Assembly (NCBI GenBank): GCA_011754105.1 | Contig: JAAKDF010000009.1 | Location: 1-64,000 of the forward strand | Direction: 5' to 3' | DNA length: 64,000 bases | From: Serratia symbiotica | GTDB taxonomy: Bacteria; Pseudomonadota; Gammaproteobacteria; Enterobacterales; Enterobacteriaceae | Part shown: in pieces, positions 1 to 9,055 of the stretch | How positions within the stretch are numbered: position 1 is the first letter of the stretch | How the letters are laid out: every line of letters starts with the position of its first letter | The notes under the pieces: model-generated | What the model saw: the letters and a program-made list of their open reading frames with translations, nothing else | Databases searched by the model: none | Told to the model about the DNA's origin: nothing | Program-made: the position numbers and the translations under genes

Positions 1-96
1 CCCAGAGAGCAGGCTCTCTTGTGCTACCGCTCGACTTGCATGTGTTAGGCCTGCCGCCAGCGTTCAATCTGAGCCATGATCAAACTCTTCAATTGA
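1..96 (-). rRNA. rrs: 16S ribosomal RNA, 5' end only
   Basis: The reverse complement begins with the conserved 16S 5' sequence TTGAAGAGTTTGATCATGGC, followed by the usual CTCAG, GAACGCTGGCGG and CATGCAAGTCGAGCGG landmarks. Only the first ~96 bases are inside the window; the gene continues off the left edge. Its position upstream of clpB on the same strand matches the rrnG-type operon of E. coli, which lies next to clpB. Confidence 0.97.
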
Positions 97-300
97 AAGC
101 TTGATTTGCTTCAACGTGTGAAGCGCTGCTTAAAGATTTACTGCATGAATGTTACTTCAGTTAGTCACTCTTCAAGACTTGATATTTTTTGTCCTATAAT
201 AAGGACGGGATATCGTCTTGTGGAGTGCCCACATAGATTGTCTGATAAATTGTTAAAGAGCTATAGGTAAGCCGCACCAAGGCTGCAGGCTTAAGGTGGC
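97..300 (-). other. rrn leader with boxA antitermination signal
   Basis: Between promoter P2 and the 16S 5' end the minus strand carries GCTCTTTAACA (boxA, about 251-262) followed by AATTTATCAGACAATCT and GTGGGCACTC, as in E. coli rrn leaders. BoxA recruits NusB/S10 so that RNA polymerase transcribes the untranslated operon without Rho termination. The leader also supplies one half of the RNase III stem that frees pre-16S RNA. Confidence 0.85.
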
Positions 301-302
301 AT

Positions 303-330
303 AGACTACGCTTTCTCTCTGAAGAGTCAA
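303..330 (-). promoter_or_regulatory. rrn P2 promoter
   Basis: On the minus strand, TTGACT (325-330) and TAGTCT (303-308) are separated by 16 bases, followed by an ATGCCACC start region. Spacing and position between P1 and the leader match enterobacterial rrn P2. The -10 has two mismatches to TATAAT. Confidence 0.75.
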
Positions 331-393
331 GCCATTATTTTGGCTTTTCCCTTGGTGATCTGGCCACGTAGCTGCCAGAATACCGGGTCTATT

Positions 394-456
394 AGGGCGC
401 ACTATAGAGCGTTCTCGGCAGGCTGCAGCACCTAAATGCAAAAAATTTTTAAGCGC
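394..456 (-). promoter_or_regulatory. rrn P1 promoter with UP element
   Basis: On the minus strand the -10 TATAGT (401-406) is followed by the GC-rich discriminator GCGCCCT (394-400), typical of stringently controlled rrn P1. Sixteen bases upstream the -35 position reads CTGCAG (423-428), a weak match to TTGACA. An A/T tract at about 436-456 is a plausible UP element. The weak -35 is odd; it may be compensated by UP/Fis activation or may be a sign of decay. Confidence 0.7.
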
Positions 457-536
457 TTAAATAACGACCAAAAACAAATAATAAATAAAAGAAAGATAGC
501 GGTTACCAGTTTCCTTTTAACTTTTTTAGGGGTAAA

Positions 537-3116
537 TCACCGTGACTGACGGACAACGATATGTTCATTTTCAACATCCAACGTCACCAGTTTGCCTGGA
601 ATCAATACGCCAGAGAGAATTTCTTGCGCCAGCGGATTTTCAATCTCCTGCTGGATAGCGCGTTTCAATGGACGTGCACCATACACAGGATCGCAACCTA
701 TTTTACCCAACAACTCCAACGCCGGTTCGGTCGTGGTGACTTCGTAACCGCGTTCTTCCAAACGTTTGTAAAGACTCGCCATTTGAATCTTAGCTATTTT
801 GGCAATGTGCTTTTGGCTAAGTGGATGAAATACAACTACTTCATCTATGCGGTTAATAAACTCTGGGCGGAAGTGGTGGCTCACCATTTCCATTACAGAT
901 TCTTTCATCTGCTCGTAGCTCATTTGACCGAAATGCTCCTGGATCAGATCAGAACCCAAGTTGGAAGTCATAATTACCACCGTATTGCGGAAGTTAACGG
1001 TACGACCATGACCATCAGTCAAACGCCCATCATCCAATAGCTGCAAAAGAATGTTGAACACATCTGGGTGCGCTTTCTCTACTTCATCCAGCAGGATCAC
1101 TGAATAGGGCCTGCGGCGCACCGCTTCAGTCAGGTAACCGCCTTCTTCGTAGCCAACATAGCCTGGAGGAGCACCCACTAGCCGAGATACAGAATGTTTC
1201 TCCATAAACTCGGACATGTCGATGCGCACAATTGTTTCGTCGCTGTCGAACAGAAAAGAACCCAGCGCTTTGCAGAGTTCGGTTTTACCCACCCCAGTCG
1301 GACCAAGGAATAGGAATGAACCGATCGGGCGATTAGGATCGGAAAGTCCGGCACGGCTGCGCCGAATTGCGTTAGAAACTGCACTGACTGCTTCATCCTG
1401 GCCGATTACCCGTGAATGCAATTCCTGCTCCAGACGTAGCAGCTTGTCGCGTTCGCCTTCCAACATTCTAGCTACTGGAATACCGGTAGCACGCGCCAAC
1501 ACTTCGGCAATTTCCGCATCGGTTACCCGATGGCGCAATAGCTTCATGGTGTTGCCTTCAGCCTGCATCGCAGCGGCGAGCTGCTTTTCTAGCTCAGGGA
1601 GCTTACCGTACTGCAATTCAGACATTCGTCCTAAGTCACCGACGCGGCGTGCCTGCTCTAAGGTTATCTTGGCTTGCTCCAGTTCGGTTTTGATGTTCTG
1701 GGTACCGGAGAGCGAGGCTTTCTCAGCTTTCCACTCTTCTTCCAGCTCAGAATATTCACTCTCTTTTTGCTTCAGTTCACTACTGAACATCTCCAGGCGT
1801 TTTTTACTAGCGTCATCAGATTCTTTATTCAGCGCCTGCTGTTCCAGTTTCAATTGAATAATGCGGCGCTCCAGCCGATCGAGCGACTCTGGCTTGGAGT
1901 CCATCTGCATGCGGATGCTAGACGCCGCTTCATCGATCAAATCGATGGCCTTGTCCGGCAGTTGACGATCAGAGATATAGCGGTGGGACAGCGTTGCCGC
2001 CGCCACGATCGCCGGGTCGGTGACCTGCACATGGTGATGTAGCTCATAACGTTCTTTCAAGCCACGAAGAATAGCAATAGTATCTTCAACGGACGGTTCT
2101 GCAATATAGACTTTTTGGAAGCGACGCTCAAGCGCCGCGTCTTTCTCTATATACTGGCGATATTCATCCAGTGTAGTCGCGCCAACGCAATGCAGTTCCC
2201 CACGCGCTAAAGCTGGTTTCAGCATGTTGCCAGCATCCATCGCACCATCGGATTTCCCTGCACCAACCATAATGTGAAGTTCGTCAATAAACAGGATCAC
2301 GCTACCTTCCTGTTTAGCCAAATCTTTTAATACTCCTTTTAGACGTTCTTCAAACTCGCCGCGATACTTAGCACCAGCGATCAGCGCCCCCATGTCGAGC
2401 GACAGCACATGCTTGTGCTTCATTCCTTCGGGTACTTCTCCATTTATGATGCGCTGCGCCAGCCCTTCAGCGATGGCAGTTTTACCCACGCCAGGTTCAC
2501 CGATCAGCACAGGGTTATTTTTGGTACGACGTTGCAACACTTGAATAGTGCGGCGGATTTCTTCGTCACGGCCAATAACCGGATCAAGTTTACCTTGCTC
2601 AGCACATTCTGTCAGGTCAATAGTATATTTCTTCAATGCCTGACGCTGGTCTTCAGCACCCTGATCTTCCACGTTGTCACCACCTCTTATTTGTTCAATG
2701 GCTTTGCTGATTTTATATGCTGTCACACCAGCTTTTTTTAACAGGTCGGTCATATTTCCGCGATCTTCAAGCACCGCAAGGACAAACATCTCAGAAGAAA
2801 TGAATTTGTCTGCACGCTTCTGCGCCAGCTTATCGCACAGATTTAGCACGCGTACCAACTCTTTGGACGGTTGCACATCACCACCGGTACCTTTGACCTG
2901 AGGTAAGCGGAACAATGCCTGTTCAATTTCGATGCATACACGCCCTGCATCAATATTAGCGGAAGTTAACAGAGGGCGCACCGTACCCCCTTCCTGATTG
3001 AGCAAAGCACTCATCAAATGTAACGGCTCAATAAACTGGTTTTCGTGTCCAAGGGCTAAAGATTGAGCATCGGCGAGAGCAAGTTGGAATTTGTTGGTAA
3101 GACGATCTAGACGCAT
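537..3116 (-). CDS. clpB: ClpB disaggregase
   Basis: Hexameric AAA+ chaperone that, with DnaK/DnaJ/GrpE, pulls polypeptides out of aggregates in the cytosol. The 859-residue product has the full family length (E. coli 857). It shows the N-terminal Clp repeat domain, NBD1 Walker A GEPGVGKT at residue ~206, a long charged middle domain (~410-530) and NBD2 Walker A GPTGVGKT near ~605, with [10 protein letters not shown] as Walker B. ATG start preceded by GGAGG. It lies between the rrn operon and pgeF/rluD, the E. coli order. A heat-shock promoter sits directly upstream (separate entry). The reading frame is intact and well conserved, unlike many neighbours. Confidence 0.97.
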   Translation of the reverse strand: MRLDRLTNKFQLALADAQSLALGHENQFIEPLHLMSALLNQEGGTVRPLLTSANIDAGRVCIEIEQALFRLPQVKGTGGDVQPSKELVRVLNLCDKLAQKRADKFISSEMFVLAVLEDRGNMTDLLKKAGVTAYKISKAIEQIRGGDNVEDQGAEDQRQALKKYTIDLTECAEQGKLDPVIGRDEEIRRTIQVLQRRTKNNPVLIGEPGVGKTAIAEGLAQRIINGEVPEGMKHKHVLSLDMGALIAGAKYRGEFEERLKGVLKDLAKQEGSVILFIDELHIMVGAGKSDGAMDAGNMLKPALARGELHCVGATTLDEYRQYIEKDAALERRFQKVYIAEPSVEDTIAILRGLKERYELHHHVQVTDPAIVAAATLSHRYISDRQLPDKAIDLIDEAASSIRMQMDSKPESLDRLERRIIQLKLEQQALNKESDDASKKRLEMFSSELKQKESEYSELEEEWKAEKASLSGTQNIKTELEQAKITLEQARRVGDLGRMSELQYGKLPELEKQLAAAMQAEGNTMKLLRHRVTDAEIAEVLARATGIPVARMLEGERDKLLRLEQELHSRVIGQDEAVSAVSNAIRRSRAGLSDPNRPIGSFLFLGPTGVGKTELCKALGSFLFDSDETIVRIDMSEFMEKHSVSRLVGAPPGYVGYEEGGYLTEAVRRRPYSVILLDEVEKAHPDVFNILLQLLDDGRLTDGHGRTVNFRNTVVIMTSNLGSDLIQEHFGQMSYEQMKESVMEMVSHHFRPEFINRIDEVVVFHPLSQKHIAKIAKIQMASLYKRLEERGYEVTTTEPALELLGKIGCDPVYGARPLKRAIQQEIENPLAQEILSGVLIPGKLVTLDVENEHIVVRQSR

Positions 3117-3155
3117 AGCACCTCCAAAGTTGGTTGAAATTGCTAATGGAGATTA

Positions 3156-3183
3156 AAATTAGGTTACACCTCAAATTTTCAAG
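3156..3183 (-). promoter_or_regulatory. Sigma-32 heat-shock promoter of clpB
   Basis: On the minus strand CTTGAAA (3177-3183) is followed after 13 bases by CCTAATTT (3156-3163). This fits the sigma-32 consensus CTTGAAA-N11-16-CCCCATNT and resembles the E. coli clpB promoter in sequence and position, about 40 bases upstream of the ATG. It suggests that heat-shock control of clpB is retained. Confidence 0.8.
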
Positions 3184-3247
3184 GTTATTTCGACTCCATA
3201 TTTTTAGTACTACGCTATGCGTCGTTGGATCGCCATAATTTAATTGG

Positions 3248-3890
3248 TTATATCAGCCAGATTAAACTTGCCAGAGATCCCATTCTCCTATAGCGCCGAT
3301 AGAAGAAAAAATGACTTATTTCTCTAAAAATACAGCGGCCACTGCCGCAAACAGCCTGTATGCCAGCACGCAGAAGGCGTTGACGCGCCAATAAATTAAT
3401 ATCTGCCAAAAATTTGTCGCCATGAGGAGCAAAAGCAGCAACTGCGGCACTGTCTCCCTCGATAAAGGCGGCGCGGCCCTCGAAACCAACTACAAACTGC
3501 TTTGGGTCTATCGTTGACCACAGCCAAGCACTAATATTGCCCGGCTGTGCGGGAAAAGCCGCAACGGTCTGTTCCAGCACCCCGTTGCATAACCCGAGCC
3601 AGCAAGAGTGTGCGGCGGCAACTTCATATCCCGCCTGCGAGCAAAACAATATCGCTAGGCAATCTGCCGTCATCACCGCACACACCGCCCCCGGAACACA
3701 GCTGTAATCCGCGTTGGAGCGCAGATCGGCCAGGGGTTGCCCCTCCAGCCGCAACACGTGGGTGCCATGCACTTGATCCAGCCAGACTGGCATCTTTAGC
3801 AGGCCTGCATTACCACCCTCAATAGCGGGTGGTGGTGCAGGATTTAACCCCTACTGGCAATGGCCAATCGGGTATAATGAGTGACGCCAT
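3248..3890 (-). pseudogene. pgeF: Decayed pgeF (yfiH), peptidoglycan editing factor
   Basis: PgeF is a laccase-domain enzyme that removes wrongly incorporated residues from muropeptide precursors. The original ATG (3890-3888) overlaps the rluD stop by one base and encodes MASLIIPDWPLPVGVKSC, matching the YfiH N-terminus. About 29 codons are then missing, with stops and a frame change, before homology resumes at MPVWLDQVHG (from 3793) and continues to the C-terminal ASLIWLI. The 643-base span is not a multiple of three. The downstream part is still open for 181 codons but has changed conserved positions (HAGWRG reads HSCWLG; FFSYRRD reads FFFYRRY). A short internal start product is possible but unlikely to be active. 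Confidence 0.85.
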
Positions 3891-4870
3891 TACCAGTCCA
3901 TTTTATCTTTAAATTCTTCGGTATCGGCCTTCAGTACAGTGATCAAATCGACCATATCCTGAGGTAGCGGCGCATGCCACTCCATTTGGATGCTGCTGAT
4001 CGGGTGGTACAAGCGCAGCATGGTAGCATGCAGTGCCTGGCGATCAAAACCACGCAGTGTGCTAATAAGGGCTTCTGATGCACCTTTTAGCGAACGTGGG
4101 CGGCCGCCGCCGTACAGCGGATCCCCCAGCAATGGGTGGTTGATGTGCGACATATGCACGCGGATCTGGTGGGTACGGCCAGTTTCCAAACGCAGACGCA
4201 GGCGGGTATGGGCGCGGAAATGTTCCACGATGCGATAATGGGTCACCGATGGTTTACCCATCGGGTACACCGCCATATGAGTGCGTTTGGTGGAATGGCG
4301 CGAAATAGGTTCATCCACAGTGCCGCCAGCAGTCATGGTACCTATCGCCACCGCTTCGTATTCCCGGGTAATTTCACGCTCCTGTAGCGCTTCTACCAGT
4401 CGAGTTTGCGCAGGTACAGTTTTCGCTACCACCATCAGGCCGGTAGTGTCTTTATCCAGACGATGTGCGATGCCCGCACGGGGCACATCAGCAATTTTCG
4501 GATAATAGTGCAACAATGCATTGAGCATAGTGCCGTCTGGGTTGCCTGCGCCTGGATGCACTACCCGATCGCGCGGCTTGTTGATCACCAGAATATCACT
4601 GTCTTCGTAGACGACATCCAAGGCGATATCCTGTGGTTTCCATCGGGGGGCTTCTTCTATCTGTGCAGCAATAGCGACTATCTCCCCACCCAACACTTTC
4701 TCTTTTGGCTTGTTTGCCTTTTTACCATTGAGTTGCACCCGATCATCCAAAATCCACTCTTTAATGCGAGATCGTGAATAATCATGGAACAATTCGGCCA
4801 TAGTTTGATCTAAACGTTGTCCGATTTGAGATTCGGCCACCGTTGCGGTGAGTTGTACTTGTTGTACCAT
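3890..4870 (-). CDS. rluD: 23S rRNA pseudouridine synthase RluD
   Basis: Makes pseudouridines 1911, 1915 and 1917 in helix 69 of 23S rRNA, needed for normal 50S function. At 326 residues it equals the E. coli length. An S4-type RNA-binding domain occupies about residues 18-80. The RluA-family catalytic motif HRLDKDTTG has its aspartate at residue 139. It is divergent from bamD, as in E. coli, and its stop overlaps the start of the decayed pgeF. No sign of decay. Confidence 0.96.
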   Translation of the reverse strand: MVQQVQLTATVAESQIGQRLDQTMAELFHDYSRSRIKEWILDDRVQLNGKKANKPKEKVLGGEIVAIAAQIEEAPRWKPQDIALDVVYEDSDILVINKPRDRVVHPGAGNPDGTMLNALLHYYPKIADVPRAGIAHRLDKDTTGLMVVAKTVPAQTRLVEALQEREITREYEAVAIGTMTAGGTVDEPISRHSTKRTHMAVYPMGKPSVTHYRIVEHFRAHTRLRLRLETGRTHQIRVHMSHINHPLLGDPLYGGGRPRSLKGASEALISTLRGFDRQALHATMLRLYHPISSIQMEWHAPLPQDMVDLITVLKADTEEFKDKMDW

Positions 4871-5001
4871 ATGCAGCTTATTCGTTAACGTTGAGGTTTC
4901 ACGGCGATGCCGTTTAATATAGTGTGCTATTATACATAGTCTTTGTCGGGAGCTTAACGGATAATTTTCCGGAATAGCACCCTAAGGGTAATCAAAACGT
5001 C

Positions 5002-5733
5002 ATGACGCGTATAAAATATCTGGTGGCGGTAGTCACGTTTAGCTTGGTGCTGGCAGGTTGTTCCACCTCCAAGGATGCAGTTCCCGATAAACCACCTTCG
5101 GAAATCTATGCTACTGCCCAGCAAAAAATTCAGGAAGGTAATTTTAAGGACGCAATTACACAACTCGAAGCGTTAGATAACCGATATCCTTTCGGGCCGT
5201 ATTCCCAGCAGGTTCAGCTAGATCTGATTTATGCCTACTATAAATCTGCCGATTTGCCGCTGGCTCAGGCGTATATAGATCGCTTTATACGCCTGAATCC
5301 AACGCACCAGAACATCGATTATGTGATGTACATGCGTGGTTTAGCCGATATGGCTCTGGGTGACAGTACGTTGCAAGGCTTCTTGGGGATCGATCGTTCA
5401 GATCGTGATCCACAGTACGCTCGTGCCGCGTTCCGTGACTTTAGCCAACTCATTCAGCGTTCCCCTAACAGTAAGTATGTCACTGATGCCAGAAAGCGTT
5501 TGGTCTATCTGAAAAACCTTCTGGCCAAGTATGAACTTTCAGTGGTGGAATACTACACTAAACGAGGTGCTTACGTCGCGGCCATTAATCGTATCGAACA
5601 GATGTTGCGTGAATACCCGGATACCAAGGCAACACGGGATGCATTACCATTGATGGAGCGTGCTTATAAGCGGCTACAACTGAACAGTGAGGCCGAAAAA
5701 GTAGCCAAAGTGATCGCCGCCAACCCACGATAG
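5002..5733 (+). CDS. bamD: Outer-membrane assembly lipoprotein BamD
   Basis: Essential lipoprotein of the BAM complex that inserts beta-barrel proteins in the outer membrane. The 243-residue product (E. coli 245) begins with a signal peptide and lipobox LVLAGC, so the mature protein starts at the cysteine around residue 19. The rest is TPR-like helices, including the conserved YPFGPYSQQ segment. Start chosen because it gives a proper signal peptide. A terminator follows directly. In E. coli raiA comes next; here it is missing. Confidence 0.96.
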   Translation: MTRIKYLVAVVTFSLVLAGCSTSKDAVPDKPPSEIYATAQQKIQEGNFKDAITQLEALDNRYPFGPYSQQVQLDLIYAYYKSADLPLAQAYIDRFIRLNPTHQNIDYVMYMRGLADMALGDSTLQGFLGIDRSDRDPQYARAAFRDFSQLIQRSPNSKYVTDARKRLVYLKNLLAKYELSVVEYYTKRGAYVAAINRIEQMLREYPDTKATRDALPLMERAYKRLQLNSEAEKVAKVIAANPR

Positions 5734-5754
5734 GTGAGCAAGAATAGTTCCAAT

Positions 5755-5775
5755 GCGCCTGCGGGCGCGTTTTTT
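5755..5775 (+). terminator. Intrinsic terminator after bamD
   Basis: GCGCC (5755-5759) and GGCGC (5764-5768) form a GC stem around a TGCG loop, followed by a T run at 5770-5775, 22 bases after the bamD stop. Classic Rho-independent terminator geometry. Confidence 0.85.
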
Positions 5776-5840
5776 GTTAACGGGGTAAAAACTAGCGGTT
5801 AATTTGAAAAACGTTTATGCCATACCCAAGAGGGTAACAA

Positions 5841-5888
5841 ATGATCCGCACGCATTTTTTCTCCTCATTCTTTTTTACCCTCCCCTGA
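5841..5888 (+). CDS. pheL: pheA leader peptide PheL
   Basis: Fifteen-codon ORF encoding MIRTHFFSSFFFTLP with five Phe codons, ending TGA. It is very close to E. coli PheL ([15 protein letters not shown]), the leader whose ribosome stalling on Phe codons controls pheA attenuation. Identification rests on the Phe-rich peptide, its place after bamD (the E. coli order is bamD-raiA-pheL-pheA) and the attenuator-like sequence that follows. The structural gene pheA is absent, so the leader is an orphan. A weak RBS-like AGAGGG lies 9-14 bases upstream. Confidence 0.8.
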   Translation: MIRTHFFSSFFFTLP

Positions 5889-6128
5889 TTAGAAGGCGTT
5901 CCATCGTGTAATAAAGAATGCGAAGATGAACAGTAAAGCCTCCTAAAATGCAGTTAACCTAGAAAGTTAAACATCCAACGATTAAGGGTTTTGCATTTCA
6001 ATAGACAGAAACAATGATCTTTTGAATTCAAGCAGAAAGTTGTTCATCACTAGGGCGTTGTTTAATACCGAGGTTGCCATCTTGGCAGCCCGCTGAACGT
6101 ATGGATCGAACGGGAGAAGAGTAAAAGA
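5889..6128 (+). other. Degraded pheA attenuator and rearrangement junction
   Basis: Up to about 5945 the sequence still resembles the E. coli pheA attenuator region (AGAATGCGAAGATGAACA, then GCCTCCTAAA). The second arm of the terminator (a G-rich stretch plus T run) is gone and pheA does not follow. From about 6050 the sequence belongs to the ytfK upstream region, with GGGCGTTGTTTAATA at 6051-6065 resembling the terminal repeat of the IS903-like elements here. No gene is visible; a ytfK ribosome site (GGGAGAAG) lies near 6111-6118. Confidence 0.55.
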
Positions 6129-6335
6129 ATGAGAATCTTCGAATATTATAACCCTTTGAAAGTATCGAAATATATTAAGAATCTATTTGATGGTCGGCTG
6201 TATATTAAGGATATAAGCGGATTTAAATTCGAAAAATGGAAAATTCTGATGCCAAAAATCCACGATAATCGCCACTTTAGCATGATGTTAAAGGTCAATC
6301 GCCAGGTATTACTGCTGCAATCAGAGATTGGGTGA
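6129..6335 (+). CDS. ytfK: YtfK, stringent-response modulator
   Basis: Small 68-residue protein, the same length as E. coli YtfK and alignable end to end (YNPLKVSKYIK, GRLYIKD, EVNRQV-like VNRQVLLLQ). In E. coli YtfK binds SpoT and promotes (p)ppGpp accumulation under phosphate or lipid limitation; that role is family knowledge, not visible here. It is convergent with paeA (ytfL), as in E. coli, which confirms the identification. Frame intact, with GGAG 8-15 bases upstream of the ATG. Confidence 0.85.
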   Translation: MRIFEYYNPLKVSKYIKNLFDGRLYIKDISGFKFEKWKILMPKIHDNRHFSMMLKVNRQVLLLQSEIG

Positions 6336-6404
6336 TGGGGATCTAAGCCTGGATAAAAATTGCGGCTTTGTTTTAGGGCCGCTGATGTTTCTGCGGTGAA
6401 TCCA

Positions 6405-7736
6405 CTAAGCCAGTGGGGTTTCATCAGTTACCTTTTGTAATGTTGCTATCGGTTTGTCGCTTAGCGGTGTGACCAACAGCTGATCAATCTTATAGCTGAC
6501 GATATCCACCACTTCAAACTTGTAACCAGCGTATTTGACGAAGTCGGTGCGCTTAGGGATCTTGCGCAGCATATACATCATAAAGCCGCCCATGGTCTCG
6601 TAGTTGCCTGCCTGTGGGAACTGATCGATATCCAGCACACGCATTACGTCTTCGATCGGCGTACCACCCTCGATCAACCATGAATTTTCATCTCGAGCTA
6701 CGATCTGCTCTTCCTGGCCCTGACCAACCAGATCGCCCATCAGCGTGGTCATCACATCGCTGAGCGTGATGATGCCGACAACCAACGCATATTCATTTAG
6801 GATAACTGCAAAGTCTTCGTCGGCAGTTTTAAAGCTTTCCAATGCTTCTGACAACGTCAGCGTATCCGGCACGATTAGCGCCGAACGGATCTGCATACCG
6901 CTGCTCAGTACTAGGCTTTGATTACCCAGCACACGGTTCAGCAGATCTTTGGAATCGACATAGCCGATCACTTTATCGATATGGCCATCGCATACCAGGA
7001 ATTTGGAATGTGGATGAGTAGATACCTTCTCGATAATGCTAGTTTCACTCTCGTGCAGGTCGAAGTACACCACGCTTTCGCGCGAAGTCATTGAAGAAGG
7101 TACCGTACGCGATTCTAACTCAAAGACGTTTTCAATCAGTTCATGTTCCTGCTTACGCAGCACGCCTGCCAAGGCGCCAGCTTCCACCACAGCATAGATA
7201 TCGTCAGAGGTGATGTCATCCTTGCGCACCATAGGCAGTTTGAAAAAGCGGAAGATTAGATTGGCCATGCCGTTGAAGAACCAAACCAGTGGCCGAAAAA
7301 TCATAATCGAGAAACGCATCGGGTTAATGATCCGGACGGCGACCCTCTCTGGCGCAATCATACCGATGCGCTTCGGGGTCAAATCTGCTAACAAAATAAA
7401 CAGGCTGGTCACCAGCACGAAGGAGCAGATAAAGCTGACTTGTTCCGCCATTTCTGGCGACAGAAAGCGATCGAATATCAGTTTAAAGTAAGGAGAAAAG
7501 GCTGCATCTCCGATAATACCACCAAGAATAGCCACGGCATTCAGGCCAATTTGTACCACAGTGAAGAAGAGGCCTGGGGTTTCTTGCAGTTTAAGCACTT
7601 TACTGGCATTGATATTACCTTCGTCAGCCATCAATTTTAGTTTGATTTTGCGTGATGCAGCTAGAGATATTTCTGACAGTGAGAAAAATGCACTCGCCGC
7701 GATAAGTAAAAGGATCAGTAATATACTGCTTAACAT
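6405..7736 (-). CDS. paeA: Polyamine export/tolerance membrane protein PaeA (YtfL)
   Basis: CNNM/CorC-type membrane protein reported to reduce cytoplasmic cadaverine and putrescine in Salmonella and E. coli. The 443-residue product (E. coli 447) starts with a hydrophobic segment followed by SEISLAASRKIKLK. It has further membrane segments to ~residue 140, a CBS-domain pair (~205-335, including TSDDIYAVVEAGALAGVL just before it) and a CorC/HlyC C-terminal domain. Full length, no disruption. It converges on ytfK and is followed upstream by an msrA stub, the E. coli 95-96 min order. Confidence 0.92.
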   Translation of the reverse strand: MLSSILLILLLIAASAFFSLSEISLAASRKIKLKLMADEGNINASKVLKLQETPGLFFTVVQIGLNAVAILGGIIGDAAFSPYFKLIFDRFLSPEMAEQVSFICSFVLVTSLFILLADLTPKRIGMIAPERVAVRIINPMRFSIMIFRPLVWFFNGMANLIFRFFKLPMVRKDDITSDDIYAVVEAGALAGVLRKQEHELIENVFELESRTVPSSMTSRESVVYFDLHESETSIIEKVSTHPHSKFLVCDGHIDKVIGYVDSKDLLNRVLGNQSLVLSSGMQIRSALIVPDTLTLSEALESFKTADEDFAVILNEYALVVGIITLSDVMTTLMGDLVGQGQEEQIVARDENSWLIEGGTPIEDVMRVLDIDQFPQAGNYETMGGFMMYMLRKIPKRTDFVKYAGYKFEVVDIVSYKIDQLLVTPLSDKPIATLQKVTDETPLA

Positions 7737-7902
7737 AATCTATCCATAGGTACCTACAGCGCTTTTGGGGAAGGGGTGTGCATTGTAAAAATTAGTGATA
7801 ACAACCAGGAAGTAAGCTACCAAGCCACAGGTGCGTCCCGCATAGTATAGCAGTTGCGTCACAGGGGTCGCTAGTGGTTAAAAAATTACAACTGGCCAGT
7901 GG

Positions 7903-8027
7903 TTAGCCCTGTGGTGGCAGGCATATGCCTATGACGCCAAAACCGCAATAACCTTTAGGATTTTTGTACAGGTACTATTGGTGCTCATTCCCGGCATAGT
8001 AGAACGGCAACTCTGGCACCACATCAG
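7903..8027 (-). pseudogene. msrA: msrA 3' remnant cut by an IS
   Basis: The minus strand encodes FYYAGNEHQ*YLYKNPKGYCG followed by GIGICLPPQG-like residues and a stop at 7903-7905. This is the C-terminus of peptide methionine sulfoxide reductase A, with one in-frame stop. Homology ends exactly where the IS903-like element begins (8028). E. coli has msrA next to paeA (ytfL). The catalytic N-terminal part is not found on the other side of the IS, so insertion was accompanied or followed by deletion. Confidence 0.8.
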
Positions 8028-9040
8028 GGCGTTATTAAATAAATCGGATTTAGAATAAAGAGTCCCCTAAATGGGCATCTTTCATGCACCGCTTTACACT
8101 TTCTGACATACCTGCTAGCGTCAACTTGTTTAATGCACAGATCATGGCCATAGCATCTGCAACTTGCGCATTATAATCTCGCAGCGACAGGTAACTACCA
8201 AATAGCTGTTTTACTCTGTACATTGCTGTTTCTGCTATCAAACGTCGGTGGTAGCCTGTCATACTTGCCCTCCGTGTGTTGTCTCCGGTAAGGCTCTGGT
8301 TTGCCACCGCTTGATTTCGGTCTGCATACTCTGCTGACCAATAACTGGCTCCACTTCTGGGGGGTATTAACGCCCTTATCTTCTTATGCCTTAACTCATC
8401 ATAACTTATTCGCTTATCGTAATCCCCATCTGCTGAGGCGACTTTGATTTTACGGTACTTCTGGCGGATGAGACCTGGGAAGGCTTCCGTATCGGTGACA
8501 TTGCTCAAGGAAAGGTCAGCACAGATGACCTCATGTGTTTTTGTATCTACGGCTAAATGCAGTTTTCGCCAGATCCGCCGTTTTTCCTGACCGTATTTTA
8601 TAACGAGGTGCGCAATTTCACCCGGCGTGGGGGTTTTAAACGGGATATTGACGGACTTCGCCAGCTTACTACTGATGCAGGTTGTAGTCCGGGCGGTTCA
8701 ACAGCACTTTTATCAGTGTTAAAATTGAGTCGAGGAAGCCATAGAGGGTGCGAAGTATCAGGCAGAAAATCTGTTTCAGCATCAATACGCTGTTCATTGC
8801 CATATCGGAATAATGTTGTTGGCGACTACTGCAGAGAAGGTTTTGCCTCGCAGTACCAGGCAGTGAAGTGTCGTTTCATCCACCTAGAAAGTGAGTGAAC
8901 CCCGAGGGATAAGGGCGTTGTTGTAAGCCTTCCAGTTGGTGATATTGAACTTTTGCTTGGTCACGCCATGTCGCTATTTTGACAGAAGGAGAGTCATTTG
9001 ATCCTTGTGCCGGCAAAATGTTCGATTTATTCAACAACGT
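8028..9040 (-). mobile_element. IS903-like element (IS5 family), copy 1, transposase dead
   Basis: Ends carry imperfect terminal repeats resembling IS903: GGCGTTATTAAATAAATCG at the left and the reverse complement of ACGTTGTTGAATAAATCG at the right. The transposase reads leftward from a GTG at 8964 (TKQKFNITNWKAYNNA) to DSLF at 8050. It has an in-frame TAG where W is expected (LTF*VDE) and frameshifts in the middle; the C-terminal half (RRLIAETAMYRVKQL) is open from 8508 to 8050. The first catalytic Asp (IS903 VIDGTGLK) is absent because about 20 codons are missing, as in the other copies. I found no target-site duplication. Confidence 0.85.
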
Positions 9041-9055
9041 AAAACGCTGGCCAAA

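Noticed and set aside
253..441. Small protein on the minus strand in the rrn leader
   Set aside because: It overlaps rrn P1, P2 and the leader completely; chance open frame in a non-translated region.
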